Positions 9,557 to 18,040 of a DNA stretch of 64,000 bases are shown piece by piece. This stretch comes from Burkholderiales bacterium (lineage in GTDB: Bacteria > Pseudomonadota > Gammaproteobacteria > Burkholderiales > Burkholderiaceae_C). The position numbers and the translations under genes are program-made. The notes beneath the pieces were generated by a model. That model did not search any database. It had not been told where the DNA came from and saw nothing but the letters and a program-made list of their open reading frames with translations. The DNA is taken from contig CANJJE010000005.1 in assembly GCA_947474755.1 (NCBI GenBank), positions 1-64,000 on the forward strand, in the 5' to 3' direction. Each line of letters begins with the position of its first letter. The stretch's first letter is position 1.

Positions 9557-10244
9557 GGCCGTGACGCACGACGCCACGGTTATTCGAGCCGTGGCGCTCC
9601 ACAAGCGCTTCCGCGAGGGCGCACTCGATGTGCATGTGCTGCAGGGTGTCGACCTCGACATCGCGGCCGGTGAAACGGTCGCGATCGTCGGCGCCTCGGG
9701 CTCGGGCAAGAGCACGCTGCTGCATCTGATGGGTGGGCTGGACGCGCCCACGCAGGGCCGGGTCACGCTGATGGGGCGCGACCTGCAGAAGATGGGCACG
9801 CAGGAGCAGGGTGTCTGGCGCAACCGGTACCTCGGTTTCGTCTACCAGTTCCACCATCTGTTGCCCGAGTTCACCGCACTCGACAACGTCGCGATGCCGC
9901 TGCGTATCCGGCGGGTCCCGCAGGCCGAGGCCCGTGCGTCTGCTGAGGCGGTGCTGCAGCAAGTGGGGCTCGGACACCGCATCGGCCATCGGCCGGCGCA
10001 GCTGTCGGGTGGTGAGCGCCAGCGGGTCGCGATCGCGCGCTCACTGGCCGGGCAACCCGCCTGCGTGCTGGCCGACGAGCCCACCGGCAACCTCGATCGA
10101 GAAACCGCCGACGGCGTGTTCGAACTGATGCTGTCGCTGGCGCGCAGTCGCCAGATGGCATTCGTGCTGGTCACCCACGACGAGGCACTGGCCGCGCGTT
10201 GCGACCGGGTGCTGCGCCTGAGGCTGGGCCGACTCGTGTCCTGA
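9549..10244 (+). CDS. lolD: lipoprotein-releasing ABC transporter ATP-binding protein LolD
   Basis: A 231-residue ABC ATPase that powers lipoprotein release with LolC/E. Walker A is GASGSGKST, the signature is LSGGERQR, Walker B is VLADEP followed by TGNLD, and the H-loop is VTHDE. The Q-loop region [18 protein letters not shown] is typical of LolD/MacB ATPases. The ATG at 9549 lies inside the end of lolC, indicating translational coupling. Confidence 0.95.
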   Translation: MSEAVTHDATVIRAVALHKRFREGALDVHVLQGVDLDIAAGETVAIVGASGSGKSTLLHLMGGLDAPTQGRVTLMGRDLQKMGTQEQGVWRNRYLGFVYQFHHLLPEFTALDNVAMPLRIRRVPQAEARASAEAVLQQVGLGHRIGHRPAQLSGGERQRVAIARSLAGQPACVLADEPTGNLDRETADGVFELMLSLARSRQMAFVLVTHDEALAARCDRVLRLRLGRLVS

Positions 10245-10259
10245 TCGGGTCATCGGCGC

Positions 10260-11099
10260 ATGCGCTGGATCGATACCCATTGCCACTTGGATGCGCCCGA
10301 GTTCGGCGGCGACGCTGCAGCCGTGGTCGAGCGCGCACGGGCAGAGCAAGTGGTGCAGGTGGTGGTGCCAGCGGTCGAAAGGTCCAATTTCGACGCCGTG
10401 CGCAGTCTGGCCGACTCACATGAACTGGCGTATGCGCTGGGCATCCATCCGCTGTACGTTGATCGGGCGGACGAGGCCGATCTCGATCGTCTGGCCGAGG
10501 CGCTCGAGGCGAACCGGCGCGATCCACGGCTGGTGGCGGTCGGCGAAATCGGCCTCGACCACTTCGTGCCGGACACCGATCGGGTGCGCCAGGAGCGCTT
10601 TTACGCTGCGCAATTGCGGCTCGCCCGCGAGCTCGATCTGCCGGTGATCCTTCATGTGCGCCGTTGCGCCGATACCGTGCTGAAGCACCTGCGTCGCACG
10701 CCGGTGCCAGGCGGCATCGCGCATGCCTTCAACGGCAGCGACCAGCAGGCGCTGGCCTTCGTCGCCCTGGGCTTCAAGCTGGGCTTCGGCGGCGCGATGA
10801 CCTTCGAGCGCGCGCGGCAACTGCGGCACCTCGCGCAGACCTTGCCGCTGGAGGCGATCGTGCTGGAAACCGATGCGCCAGACATGCCGCCTCAGTGGCT
10901 CTACCGCACCGCGGCCGAGCGCCTGTCCGAGCCCGGTGCGGTGGTGCCCAACGAGCCGGCGCAGCTGCCGCGCATCGCCGAGACGCTGGCCGTGTTGCGC
11001 GGCATCAGCCTCGTCGAGATTGCCGAGGCAACATCTCGCAACGCTCGCGCGGCGCTGCCGAAGCTGGTGTCGCTGCGGCCCTCGGCAGGTGAGGCGTGA
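10260..11099 (+). CDS. TatD-family metal-dependent hydrolase
   Basis: A 279-residue TIM-barrel hydrolase of the TatD family (3'-5' DNase-type metal-dependent hydrolases). Metal ligands are seen in DTHCHLD near the N-terminus, in GEIGLD, in the His of VILHVR and HAF, and in LETDAP near residue 205. It starts 15 bp after lolD and overlaps the next gene by 4 bp (ATGA), so lolC-lolD-tatD-glycosylase reads as one operon. Several paralogues exist in most bacteria; this one resembles the YjjV branch, but that is not certain. Confidence 0.9.
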   Translation: MRWIDTHCHLDAPEFGGDAAAVVERARAEQVVQVVVPAVERSNFDAVRSLADSHELAYALGIHPLYVDRADEADLDRLAEALEANRRDPRLVAVGEIGLDHFVPDTDRVRQERFYAAQLRLARELDLPVILHVRRCADTVLKHLRRTPVPGGIAHAFNGSDQQALAFVALGFKLGFGGAMTFERARQLRHLAQTLPLEAIVLETDAPDMPPQWLYRTAAERLSEPGAVVPNEPAQLPRIAETLAVLRGISLVEIAEATSRNARAALPKLVSLRPSAGEA

Positions 11100-11644
11100 A
11101 GCGGCAGCCAGCAGCCGTCCCCGGCCTGCCGTCCTCCGTACCGCCAGCGGCACCCCTGCTCGACAGCCTGGCGCCGGTACTGACTTCAGAAACCCGGCTG
11201 GTGGTGCTTGGCAGCTTTCCCGGCGCGGCGTCGCTGCGCGCACAGCAGTACTACGCGCACCCGCGCAACCAGTTCTGGCCCTTGCTGTCGGCGCTGTGGG
11301 GCATTGATCTGGTCGCCCTGCCGTACGAGCGACGGGTGGCCGAAGCCAGCGCCCGCGGTCTGGGGCTCTGGGATGTCTATGCGAGCTGCCGACGGTTGGG
11401 CAGCCTCGACAGCGCGATCCGTGATGCCGTCTTCAACGATCTGTCCAGACTGAGGCAGCAGGCCCCGGGGTTGCGGGCGATTGCGCACAACGGGGCGGAG
11501 TCGGCCCGCGCGATGCGTCATACCCAGGCACTGGGTGTGGCGGTGATCCGGCTGCCGTCCACCAGTGCAGCCCATGCGAGTTGGAGTTTCGAGCGCAAGC
11601 TGGCCGCCTGGCGTGACGCGTTTGCCGCCGAGGGGATGGCCTGA
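11096..11644 (+). CDS. DNA-deoxyinosine (hypoxanthine) glycosylase, UDG superfamily
   Basis: A 182-residue uracil-DNA glycosylase superfamily protein of the hypoxanthine-DNA glycosylase type, which removes deaminated adenine from DNA to begin base excision repair. The active-site motif is LGSFPGAASLRAQQYYAHP followed by NQFW near residues 38-60; the second motif region is LPSTSAAHA near the C-terminus. ATG 11096 overlaps the tatD stop (ATGA), so the genes are coupled. Members of this family are normally about 160-190 residues. Confidence 0.85.
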   Translation: MKRQPAAVPGLPSSVPPAAPLLDSLAPVLTSETRLVVLGSFPGAASLRAQQYYAHPRNQFWPLLSALWGIDLVALPYERRVAEASARGLGLWDVYASCRRLGSLDSAIRDAVFNDLSRLRQQAPGLRAIAHNGAESARAMRHTQALGVAVIRLPSTSAAHASWSFERKLAAWRDAFAAEGMA

Positions 11645-11815
11645 TCGACGCCCCGGGGCATCCAAAACGCAGGTTTCTGCTTACCATGACGGCGGAAACT
11701 CTGTAAGCTGCAAAGCCTTCCGGATGGCGGAGACGTCCGGTTCTCCGGCAGCCAAACTGGAAGTACCGAAAGCTCGACTGCTAGGCACTTTCCGACTTCA
11801 TAAGGAACCACTGTG

Positions 11816-12265
11816 ATGACAAAACTGGCAATGGCATGCGTAGCTGCTGGGGCTATGTGTGGGCAGCCTTCGCAGGCGGCGGCGCCCACGAAGAAGGACG
11901 ATGCAGCCCTGTCGGCGATGCTCGTCGGGACCTGGGTCAATCCGCCGGACAGCGCCGACTACGAGGGTGTTCCCAGCAAGGAAGTCTTCAACGCAGACGG
12001 GACCTACACCTACACCGAGTTCGAGGACAACGCCTGCTCGCGGGTGTCGGCGGCCATCAGCTCGAAGTGGTACGTCTGGGACGGCACGCTGGTCGTGGAG
12101 TTCCCCGAGGGCAAGTCACTGAAGGACGAGATCGTCAACATGGCGCCGAAGAAAATGGTGCTGCGCTCTGTCGAGGACAGCCTCGTCTATCACCGCGTCC
12201 GCTCCGAGAAATGCGCCAACACGTCGATCAAGACCAAGCCCATGCCTGCGAACGCCTCGCACTGA
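11816..12265 (+). CDS. small exported protein of unknown function
   Basis: A 149-residue protein with a clear Sec signal peptide (MTKLAMACVAAGAMCG... with a probable AxA cleavage near residue 23). The mature part begins with a lipocalin-like pattern, GTWVNPP then FNADGTYTYTEFEDN, as in small calycin/DUF proteins that bind hydrophobic ligands, but no family can be named with confidence. One Cys sits in DNACS and one in SEKCA, which could form a disulphide in the periplasm. The start at ATG 11816 is fixed by AAGGA ending at 11806; a GTG at 11813 is less likely. A strong terminator follows, so this is a stand-alone transcription unit. Confidence 0.75.
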   Translation: MTKLAMACVAAGAMCGQPSQAAAPTKKDDAALSAMLVGTWVNPPDSADYEGVPSKEVFNADGTYTYTEFEDNACSRVSAAISSKWYVWDGTLVVEFPEGKSLKDEIVNMAPKKMVLRSVEDSLVYHRVRSEKCANTSIKTKPMPANASH

Positions 12266-12286
12266 CGGCATCCACCCATAGAAACG

Positions 12287-12321
12287 CCGGACATCGGGTT
12301 GACCCTGATGTCCGGTTTTTT
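12287..12321 (+). terminator. intrinsic terminator after the small exported protein
   Basis: The arm CCGGACATC at 12287-12295 pairs with GATGTCCGG at 12307-12315, with further GGG/CCC pairing inside, followed by six T residues. It lies 22 bp after the stop codon and also sits between convergent genes. Confidence 0.85.
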
Positions 12322-12347
12322 ATCGCGCCGCGATCAGGACAGGTGCG

Positions 12348-13355
12348 TCACTCGATGCGGATGACGACCTTCCCGAAATGCGTGGCGCCTTCCAGGTGAC
12401 GCAGCGCCTCGCGGGATTCGCTGAAACCAAACACGCGGTCAATCGCTGGCTTGATCTGGCGCGCATTGATCAAGCGGTTCATCGCCTCGAACATGTCGCG
12501 TGAGCCGACGAACACGCCACGCACGGTCGTCGTGTTGAACAGGATCGGCAGCGGGTTGATCTCGCCGCCTGTCAGCACGCCGATCAGGTGCACCGATCCG
12601 CCGTGGCGCGCCGCGGAGATGGACCGCTGCAGCGTGCCCGGACCGCCGACCTCCACCACATGGTCGACCCCGACGCCGCCGGTGATCTCGCGCACGTTCT
12701 TGTCCCAGTCGGGGTGCTCCTTGTAGTTGATCAGGTGGTCGGCGCCCATCGCCTTTGCCTGCGCCAGCTTGGCGTCACTCGACGAAGTGGCGATCACCAC
12801 TGCACCTGCGGCCTTGGCGAACTGCAGCGCGAACATCGACACGCCGCCGGTGCCCAGCACCAGCACCGTCTCGCCGGGCGTCACTTGCTTGCCTTCGAAC
12901 AGGCCGTTCCAGGCGGTCAGCGCGGCGCAGGGCAGGGTCGATGCTTCTTCGTCGCTCAAGTGCGCAGGCGTAGCGACAAGCGCTTGCTCCGGGAAAACAC
13001 GGTATTCGGCCAGCACGCCGGGCACCGAGCCACCGAGGGCGTGGTTGTAGTGGGCGGGCAGCATCGGACCGCTGAGCCAGGTCTCGAAGAAGCAGCCGGT
13101 GACGCGGTCGCCAGCGGAGAACCGTGTCACGCCGGCGCCCACCTCGGCCACCACGCCGGCGCCGTCCGATACCGGGACCAGCCCTTGCGACTTCATGCCC
13201 GGGTAACGGCCGGTGATGATCAACAGGTCCCGATAGTTCAGTGACGCGGCCTTCAGTCGCACAAGCACCTGTCCGGGGCCAGGCCGTGGTACGTCGCTTT
13301 CGTGCAGGGTCAAGCTGTCGGCATCGAGTTCTTTGAGGTAGGAGTAGCTGCGCAT
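12348..13355 (-). CDS. zinc-independent MDR-family alcohol dehydrogenase / quinone reductase-like
   Basis: A 335-residue NAD(P)-dependent medium-chain oxidoreductase. The N-terminal domain has LKAASLNYRDLLIITGRYP, which lacks the catalytic zinc cysteine, as in the quinone reductase branch. The cofactor domain shows LGTGGVSMFALQFAKAAGA. The C-terminus ATHFGKVVIRIE is typical of this subgroup. ATG 13355 is chosen because GGAA lies 7 bp before it; an ATG 10 codons upstream has no ribosome site. It diverges from the gene starting at 13494. Its substrate is unknown. Confidence 0.85.
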   Translation of the reverse strand: MRSYSYLKELDADSLTLHESDVPRPGPGQVLVRLKAASLNYRDLLIITGRYPGMKSQGLVPVSDGAGVVAEVGAGVTRFSAGDRVTGCFFETWLSGPMLPAHYNHALGGSVPGVLAEYRVFPEQALVATPAHLSDEEASTLPCAALTAWNGLFEGKQVTPGETVLVLGTGGVSMFALQFAKAAGAVVIATSSSDAKLAQAKAMGADHLINYKEHPDWDKNVREITGGVGVDHVVEVGGPGTLQRSISAARHGGSVHLIGVLTGGEINPLPILFNTTTVRGVFVGSRDMFEAMNRLINARQIKPAIDRVFGFSESREALRHLEGATHFGKVVIRIE

Positions 13356-13493
13356 TTTTGGGATTCCGATGGTTTGGAACTGCATGGTTGTGGGGCAGTT
13401 CGAACGGCATTTTCAGCCGGGCGGCGATGATGCCACGCGCGGTCAGGCCCTGCCTCACCACCGGCTGCGCGGGGTGGCAACATCCCTGTCACG

Positions 13494-14270
13494 ATGATCC
13501 AGAAGAAAAAGCGTCCTGAGCTGGCTCCTGCCACCATTTCCGAAGCCGATGGCGTGCGCTATTTGCACCTCGGTACGCCCTGGGTGCAGGGTGCGATGCG
13601 CATCCGAAAGCCGCTGGCAATCGAGCTGGAGTACGTGCAGCGGATGATGGTCTGGCTGCTGTTGAGGCCCATCGAGACGCTGTCAGACGGCCACGCGGTG
13701 CAGCTCGGCCTGGGTGCCGGCGCGATCACCCGCTACTGTCACGGCGTGTTGCGCCTGCGCACCACGGCGGTCGAGTTGAATGACAGTGTCATCGCTGCGT
13801 GCCGCGCCTACTTCCACGTCGAGTCCGGGGTGCGGCTGAAGGTGATCGAGGCCGACGCCGGCGTCTACGCGGCCGATCCGGAAAACGTGGCCAGTGCCGA
13901 CGTGCTCTGCGTCGACCTCTACGACCACGATGCGGCGAGTCCCGTGCTCGACAGCGATGCTTTCTATGCAGACTGCCATCGTCTGCTGAGCGATGGCGGC
14001 GCCATGACCGTCAACCTGTTCGGCCGTGATGCGAGCTTTGAGCGCAGCGCACAACGCATCGCTGCGGTTTTTGGTGCGGATCAGGTGCTGAGCCTGCGTC
14101 CGACGCGCGAAGGCAACACCATCGTCGTCGCAATGAAGGGCGCTGCATGGCCCCCGCACGACGTGCTGGCGATGCGCGCGGACCACATCGAGTCAAACGT
14201 CGGCTTGCCTGCGCGAAAATGGTTGAAGATGCTGCGCGCGCTGCCGAAGGCCTCGGAAGGGCCGGCTTGA
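13494..14270 (+). CDS. spermidine synthase-like methyltransferase-fold protein
   Basis: A 258-residue protein with the Rossmann fold of the spermidine synthase/SAM-methyltransferase group. The nucleotide-binding loop is LGLGAGAITRYCHG, followed by VELNDSVI and the acidic VLCVDLYDHDA motif where spermidine synthases bind the aminopropyl donor. It lacks the GGGEG loop of true SpeE, so polyamine synthesis is not assured. The stop codon overlaps the start of the secretion ATPase (TGATG at 14268-14272), implying co-translation. Confidence 0.75.
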   Translation: MIQKKKRPELAPATISEADGVRYLHLGTPWVQGAMRIRKPLAIELEYVQRMMVWLLLRPIETLSDGHAVQLGLGAGAITRYCHGVLRLRTTAVELNDSVIAACRAYFHVESGVRLKVIEADAGVYAADPENVASADVLCVDLYDHDAASPVLDSDAFYADCHRLLSDGGAMTVNLFGRDASFERSAQRIAAVFGADQVLSLRPTREGNTIVVAMKGAAWPPHDVLAMRADHIESNVGLPARKWLKMLRALPKASEGPA

Positions 14271-16135
14271 TGGCCCGTCCTCGAACCGTCGCCTCGGAGA
14301 AACCTGTCATGTCCGCTGCCGAACGACCTGCCAAACGTCAGACCAGCCCGACCGCGCAGGCCGACACCCCCTTGGAGCCAGTGCTCACTGGCAAGCTGGA
14401 GTGGCGCCGCTTGCTGGACTGGTTGAGGGACGACGACCTGATCGAGCACGAGGACGCCGAGCGCACGATCAAGCGCTTCGGCTCGGCACACAGTGCGCAG
14501 CACCCGCTCGTGCGGCTGGGCGCGGTGGGCCTGGTGCGAAAGGGCCCGTCTGGCAAGCCGCTGGATACCGAGGCCCTGACCGAATGGCTGGCTTGTCGCT
14601 GCGGGCTGCCGTACCTGCGCATCGACCCGCTGAAGGTCGACGTGGGCCGCGTTGCCGACGTGATGTCGATCACCTACGCCGAGCGGCGCAGCGCCCTGCC
14701 GCTGCAGGTCGGCCCGAACGATGTCACGGTGGCAACCTGCGAGCCTTACGCCACCGACTGGGTGCCCGAGATAGAGGCGCACATCCGCAAGCCGCTGAAG
14801 CTGATCGTGGTCAGTCCACTGGAGCTTCAGAAGTACACGACCGAGTTCTATACCCTGGCGCGATCGGTGCGCGCTGCCATCCGCAAAGGGGAAAGCTCAG
14901 CCATCTCGAGCTTCGAGCAGCTGGTCGAGCTCGGTCGCACCAACAAGCAGCTCGACGCCAACGATCAGGGCGTGGTGCAAGTCGTCGACTGGTTGTGGCA
15001 ATACGCCTTCGACCAGCGCGCCTCGGACATCCACCTGGAGCCGCGGCGTGACCTGAGCGCGATCCGCTTTCGCATCGACGGCGTGATGCACACCGTCTAC
15101 CAGCTGCCGCCCGGCGTGATGAACGCGATGATCGCGCGCGTCAAGCTGCTGGGCCGCATGGACGTGATCGAGAAGCGCCGGCCCCTCGACGGTCGCATCA
15201 AGACGCGCAACCCCGACGGCAACGAGGTCGAGATGCGGCTGTCGACGCTGCCCACCGCCTTCGGCGAGAAGATGGTGATGCGCATCTTCGACCCCGACAC
15301 CACCGTCAAGCCGCTGGAAGCCCTGGGCTTCGGCACCCATGACGCGAAGCGTTGGGAGGCGCTGGTGGCGCGGCCGAACGGCATCATTCTGGTGACCGGG
15401 CCGACCGGCTCGGGCAAGACCAGCACGCTGTACTCGACTTTGCGACGTCTGGCTACAGAGGAGGTCAATGTCTGCACGATCGAGGATCCGATCGAGATGA
15501 TCCAGCCGGCGTTCAATCAGACCCAGGTCCAGCCGGCGCTGGATTTCGGATTTGCCGAAGGCGTACGGGCACTGATGCGGCAGGATCCGGACATCATCAT
15601 GGTCGGCGAGGTGCGAGACCTGGAAACTGCCGAAATGGCGATTCAGGCCGCGCTGACCGGCCACCTCGTGTTCAGCACGCTGCACACCAACGACGCGGCC
15701 TCCGCGATCACCCGGCTGGTCGATCTGGGTGTGGCGCCCTACCTGATCGGCGCCACCGTCATCGGCGTGCTGGCGCAGCGGCTGGTACGCACGCTGTGCC
15801 CGGCCTGCAAGCAACCCGACGAGTCAGTGACCACCGAAGACCTGGTGGAGTTCGTCAAACCCTGGCGTCTCAGTGGCCAGGCCAGGCCCTACAAGCCCGT
15901 GGGTTGCCTGGAATGCCGGATGACCGGCTTTCGTGGTCGCACCGGACTGTATGAACTGCTGTCGGTCACCGACGCTGCGCGACCGTGTATCCAGCCGGTT
16001 CCCGATGCCCTGAAGCTGCGCCAGCAGGCCTTGCTGGACGGCATGCGGCCGCTACGCCTGGCCGGCGCGATGAAGGTCGCAGAAGGCCTGACGACGCTGC
16101 AGGAAGTGCTGAGCGCTACCCCCGCGTGGGATTGA
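14270..16135 (+). CDS. GspE/PilB-family secretion or pilus assembly ATPase
   Basis: A 621-residue hexameric-type ATPase of the type II secretion / type IV pilus assembly family. An N-terminal GspE-N domain is followed by a catalytic domain with ASDIHLEP, RIDGVMHTV, Walker A GPTGSGKT at residues 377-384, the Asp box TIEDPIE, Walker B MVGEVRD, and the His box STLHTNDA. A zinc-binding CxxC pair starts at Cys510 and Cys513, with a second pair in CLECR. ATG 14270 overlaps the previous stop; an ATG at 14309 with a GGAGA site is a credible alternative. No pilin, platform protein or secretin gene is near, so this is an orphan ATPase. Confidence 0.88.
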   Translation: MARPRTVASEKPVMSAAERPAKRQTSPTAQADTPLEPVLTGKLEWRRLLDWLRDDDLIEHEDAERTIKRFGSAHSAQHPLVRLGAVGLVRKGPSGKPLDTEALTEWLACRCGLPYLRIDPLKVDVGRVADVMSITYAERRSALPLQVGPNDVTVATCEPYATDWVPEIEAHIRKPLKLIVVSPLELQKYTTEFYTLARSVRAAIRKGESSAISSFEQLVELGRTNKQLDANDQGVVQVVDWLWQYAFDQRASDIHLEPRRDLSAIRFRIDGVMHTVYQLPPGVMNAMIARVKLLGRMDVIEKRRPLDGRIKTRNPDGNEVEMRLSTLPTAFGEKMVMRIFDPDTTVKPLEALGFGTHDAKRWEALVARPNGIILVTGPTGSGKTSTLYSTLRRLATEEVNVCTIEDPIEMIQPAFNQTQVQPALDFGFAEGVRALMRQDPDIIMVGEVRDLETAEMAIQAALTGHLVFSTLHTNDAASAITRLVDLGVAPYLIGATVIGVLAQRLVRTLCPACKQPDESVTTEDLVEFVKPWRLSGQARPYKPVGCLECRMTGFRGRTGLYELLSVTDAARPCIQPVPDALKLRQQALLDGMRPLRLAGAMKVAEGLTTLQEVLSATPAWD

Positions 16136-17037
16136 ACCTCGGGTTGCAGCGTTCCTTGGTGGCCACGCTGTGGCCAGGCCTGCTGATGGCTGCGCTGGGG
16201 GCGGTGGGTTTCTCCGGCAAGGCCATCATCGCCAAGCTGGCCTACCGTCACGGTGTGGACGCGATCACGCTCGTCACGTACCGCATGCTGTTCGCGCTGC
16301 CGCTGTTCCTCTTGTTGAGCGTCTGGGCGAGCCGCGGCAAGCCGGCGCTGCAGCGACGCGACTGGTGGGTCGTGATCGGTCTCGGCTTCAGCGGCTACTA
16401 CCTGGCCAGCACGCTCGATTTCCTGGGCCTGCAGTACATCAGCGCCAGCCTGGAGCGACTGATCCTGTACCTCAACCCGACGCTGGTGCTGGCCATGGGG
16501 GTGCTGTTGTTCAAGCGACGCGTCACTGCGCGCCAGATGCTGGCGCTGGCTGTCAGCTACGGCGGTGTGCTGCTGGTGTTCGGCCAGGAAATCACGCACG
16601 TCGGCCCGCATGCGCTGCTCGGTGCCGCGCTGGTCTTCGGCAGCGCGATGAGCTATGCCGTCTACCTGGTGCTCAGCGGCGAAGAGGTTCGGCGGCTTGG
16701 CGCCCTGCGTCTCACGGGGCTGGCATCCACGGTGGCTTGTGTGCTGTGCATCGCGCAGTTCGCCGCACTGCGGCCCCTGTCCGCGATGGTGGTGGCGCCC
16801 GAGGTCATCGCGCTGTCGGTGTTGAATGCGGTGTTGTGCACCTTCGCACCGGTGCTGCTGGTGATGCTGGCCATCGAGAGGATCGGCGCGACGCTGGCGG
16901 CGCAGACCGGGATGATCGGCCCGATATCGACCATCCTGATGAGCGTTCTGCTGCTCGGCGAACCCTTCACCGTCGGGTTGGCCGCGGGTACGGTGCTGGT
17001 GGTCGCCGGTATCTGGCTGCTGGCGACCTGGCGCTGA
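16126..17037 (+). CDS. DMT-superfamily (EamA) transporter
   Basis: A membrane protein of about 303 residues with roughly ten hydrophobic helices in two EamA repeats, as in drug/metabolite exporters. Hallmarks are GFSGKAIIAKLAYRHGVD near the N-terminus, YISASLERLILYLNPT in the middle of repeat one, and TLAAQTGMIGPISTILMSVLLLGE in repeat two. The start is uncertain: GTG 16126 and TTG 16132 both overlap the upstream stop at 16133-16135, and TTG 16144 is also possible. The substrate is unknown. Confidence 0.85.
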   Translation: MGLNLGLQRSLVATLWPGLLMAALGAVGFSGKAIIAKLAYRHGVDAITLVTYRMLFALPLFLLLSVWASRGKPALQRRDWWVVIGLGFSGYYLASTLDFLGLQYISASLERLILYLNPTLVLAMGVLLFKRRVTARQMLALAVSYGGVLLVFGQEITHVGPHALLGAALVFGSAMSYAVYLVLSGEEVRRLGALRLTGLASTVACVLCIAQFAALRPLSAMVVAPEVIALSVLNAVLCTFAPVLLVMLAIERIGATLAAQTGMIGPISTILMSVLLLGEPFTVGLAAGTVLVVAGIWLLATWR

Positions 17038-17049
17038 ATGCAGCGCGGT

Positions 17050-17532
17050 TTAGTCGGCCTTCTTCGGGCGCCCCGTCTTCAGTGGGGTGATGCGCGCCAG
17101 CGCTTTTTCGAGCTGTACATCGGGCAATGCGGCCAGCACCTGCAGACCGGCCCGCAGCAGCTCACCTTTCTTGACGGCACGGCGGAAATTCATCCCGCGC
17201 TGCTTCAGAAGGTCGATCAGTTCGAAGTCTGACTGCGGCATGGTGAAGCTGTCGCGCACCAGCTTGTGCTTGGTCTTCACCGGTTTGCCGACTGGCGTGG
17301 ACGCGACTTTGGCGGGTGGTGCGGCAGGTGCCTTGGCCGACGCTGCCGACTTTCTGACAACGGGCTTCTCTGCAGTCGTGGACGTTGTCTTCTTCGTCGG
17401 CTTGGCAGCTGATTTCGATGTGTCGTGCGCAGTCGTCGGGCTTCTGGCTTTCTTCGGAGCCGAGGCGGTGACTGATGTGCCGACCGAGGCTGGCGTGGCC
17501 GCTGCCTCGCTTGCGAGGATTGAATCGCTCAT
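17050..17532 (-). CDS. lysine/alanine/threonine-rich histone H1-like protein
   Basis: A 160-residue basic protein. Residues 1-95 are low-complexity Ala/Thr/Ser/Lys/Pro with repeated KPTKK, KPVVRK, KAPAAPP-type blocks, resembling histone H1-like proteins of betaproteobacteria. The C-terminal 65 residues are ordered-looking (SFTMPQSDFELIDLLKQRG, then RRAVKKGELLRAGLQVL) and end in a basic TGRPKKAD tail. The likely role is DNA binding or nucleoid organisation, by composition only. It starts 17 bp downstream of the ArsR gene on the same strand, so the two may form an operon. Confidence 0.7.
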   Translation of the reverse strand: MSDSILASEAAATPASVGTSVTASAPKKARSPTTAHDTSKSAAKPTKKTTSTTAEKPVVRKSAASAKAPAAPPAKVASTPVGKPVKTKHKLVRDSFTMPQSDFELIDLLKQRGMNFRRAVKKGELLRAGLQVLAALPDVQLEKALARITPLKTGRPKKAD

Positions 17533-17548
17533 GTTGCCATTCCTGGAA

Positions 17549-17923
17549 TCAAGACAAATCGTTTATACGGTATGTTGATTGACCCTGCAAGGCGAACCGA
17601 CGCAGAAGTCTTTCTGATTCACCCGCTTCGACGCACCACTCTCCCGCACAGCAGTTCGCTGTCAGGTATCCCATCAGGCCGTTCATCCGGTCGAAGGCTG
17701 TGCGGTAGATCAGGCTGCGGCCGTCGCGCTGCTGTGTGGTCAGTCCGGCGCGCATCAACTCCCTCAGGTGGAACGAGAGCGTCGACGCGGGCACATCCAG
17801 CACCTCGGCCAGCGCGCCCGGCGTCATGCCCTTCGGGCCGGCGACCACCAGTGCCCGGAACACCCGCAGCCGTGCCGGATGGGCCAGCGCAGCCAGCGCA
17901 ACGATGACATCGCTTTCTTCCAT
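17549..17923 (-). CDS. ArsR-family transcriptional regulator
   Basis: A 124-residue winged-helix repressor. The domain runs LAHPARLRVFRALV, then the recognition helix VPASTLSFHLRELMRAGL and the wing QRDGRSLIYRT. Near the end are Cys91, Cys92 and Cys97 (NCCAGEWC), a cluster that could bind arsenite or a soft metal; the classical ELCVC motif is not in the DNA-binding helix. ATG 17923 gives the normal family length. It is divergent from the CDF metal exporter at 18041, with 117 bp between, so it may control that gene and its own downstream partner. That regulation is inference. Confidence 0.88.
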   Translation of the reverse strand: MEESDVIVALAALAHPARLRVFRALVVAGPKGMTPGALAEVLDVPASTLSFHLRELMRAGLTTQQRDGRSLIYRTAFDRMNGLMGYLTANCCAGEWCVEAGESERLLRRFALQGQSTYRINDLS

Positions 17924-18040
17924 GAAACCAGTACTGCAGAAGTAGAGGGTGACCGCAATCTGACAACGAGTTTCGGCCCACTGCGTTCCAAAGTGCGGAT
18001 CAGCAAGCTGTAGCCGAGAATCGACCCAACCCACAGCACC

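Noticed and set aside
8201-9823. A 540-codon minus-strand frame over lolC and the palindromic repeat
   Set aside because: It is antisense to lolC and lolD; the translation is Arg/His/Asp-rich with no motifs.
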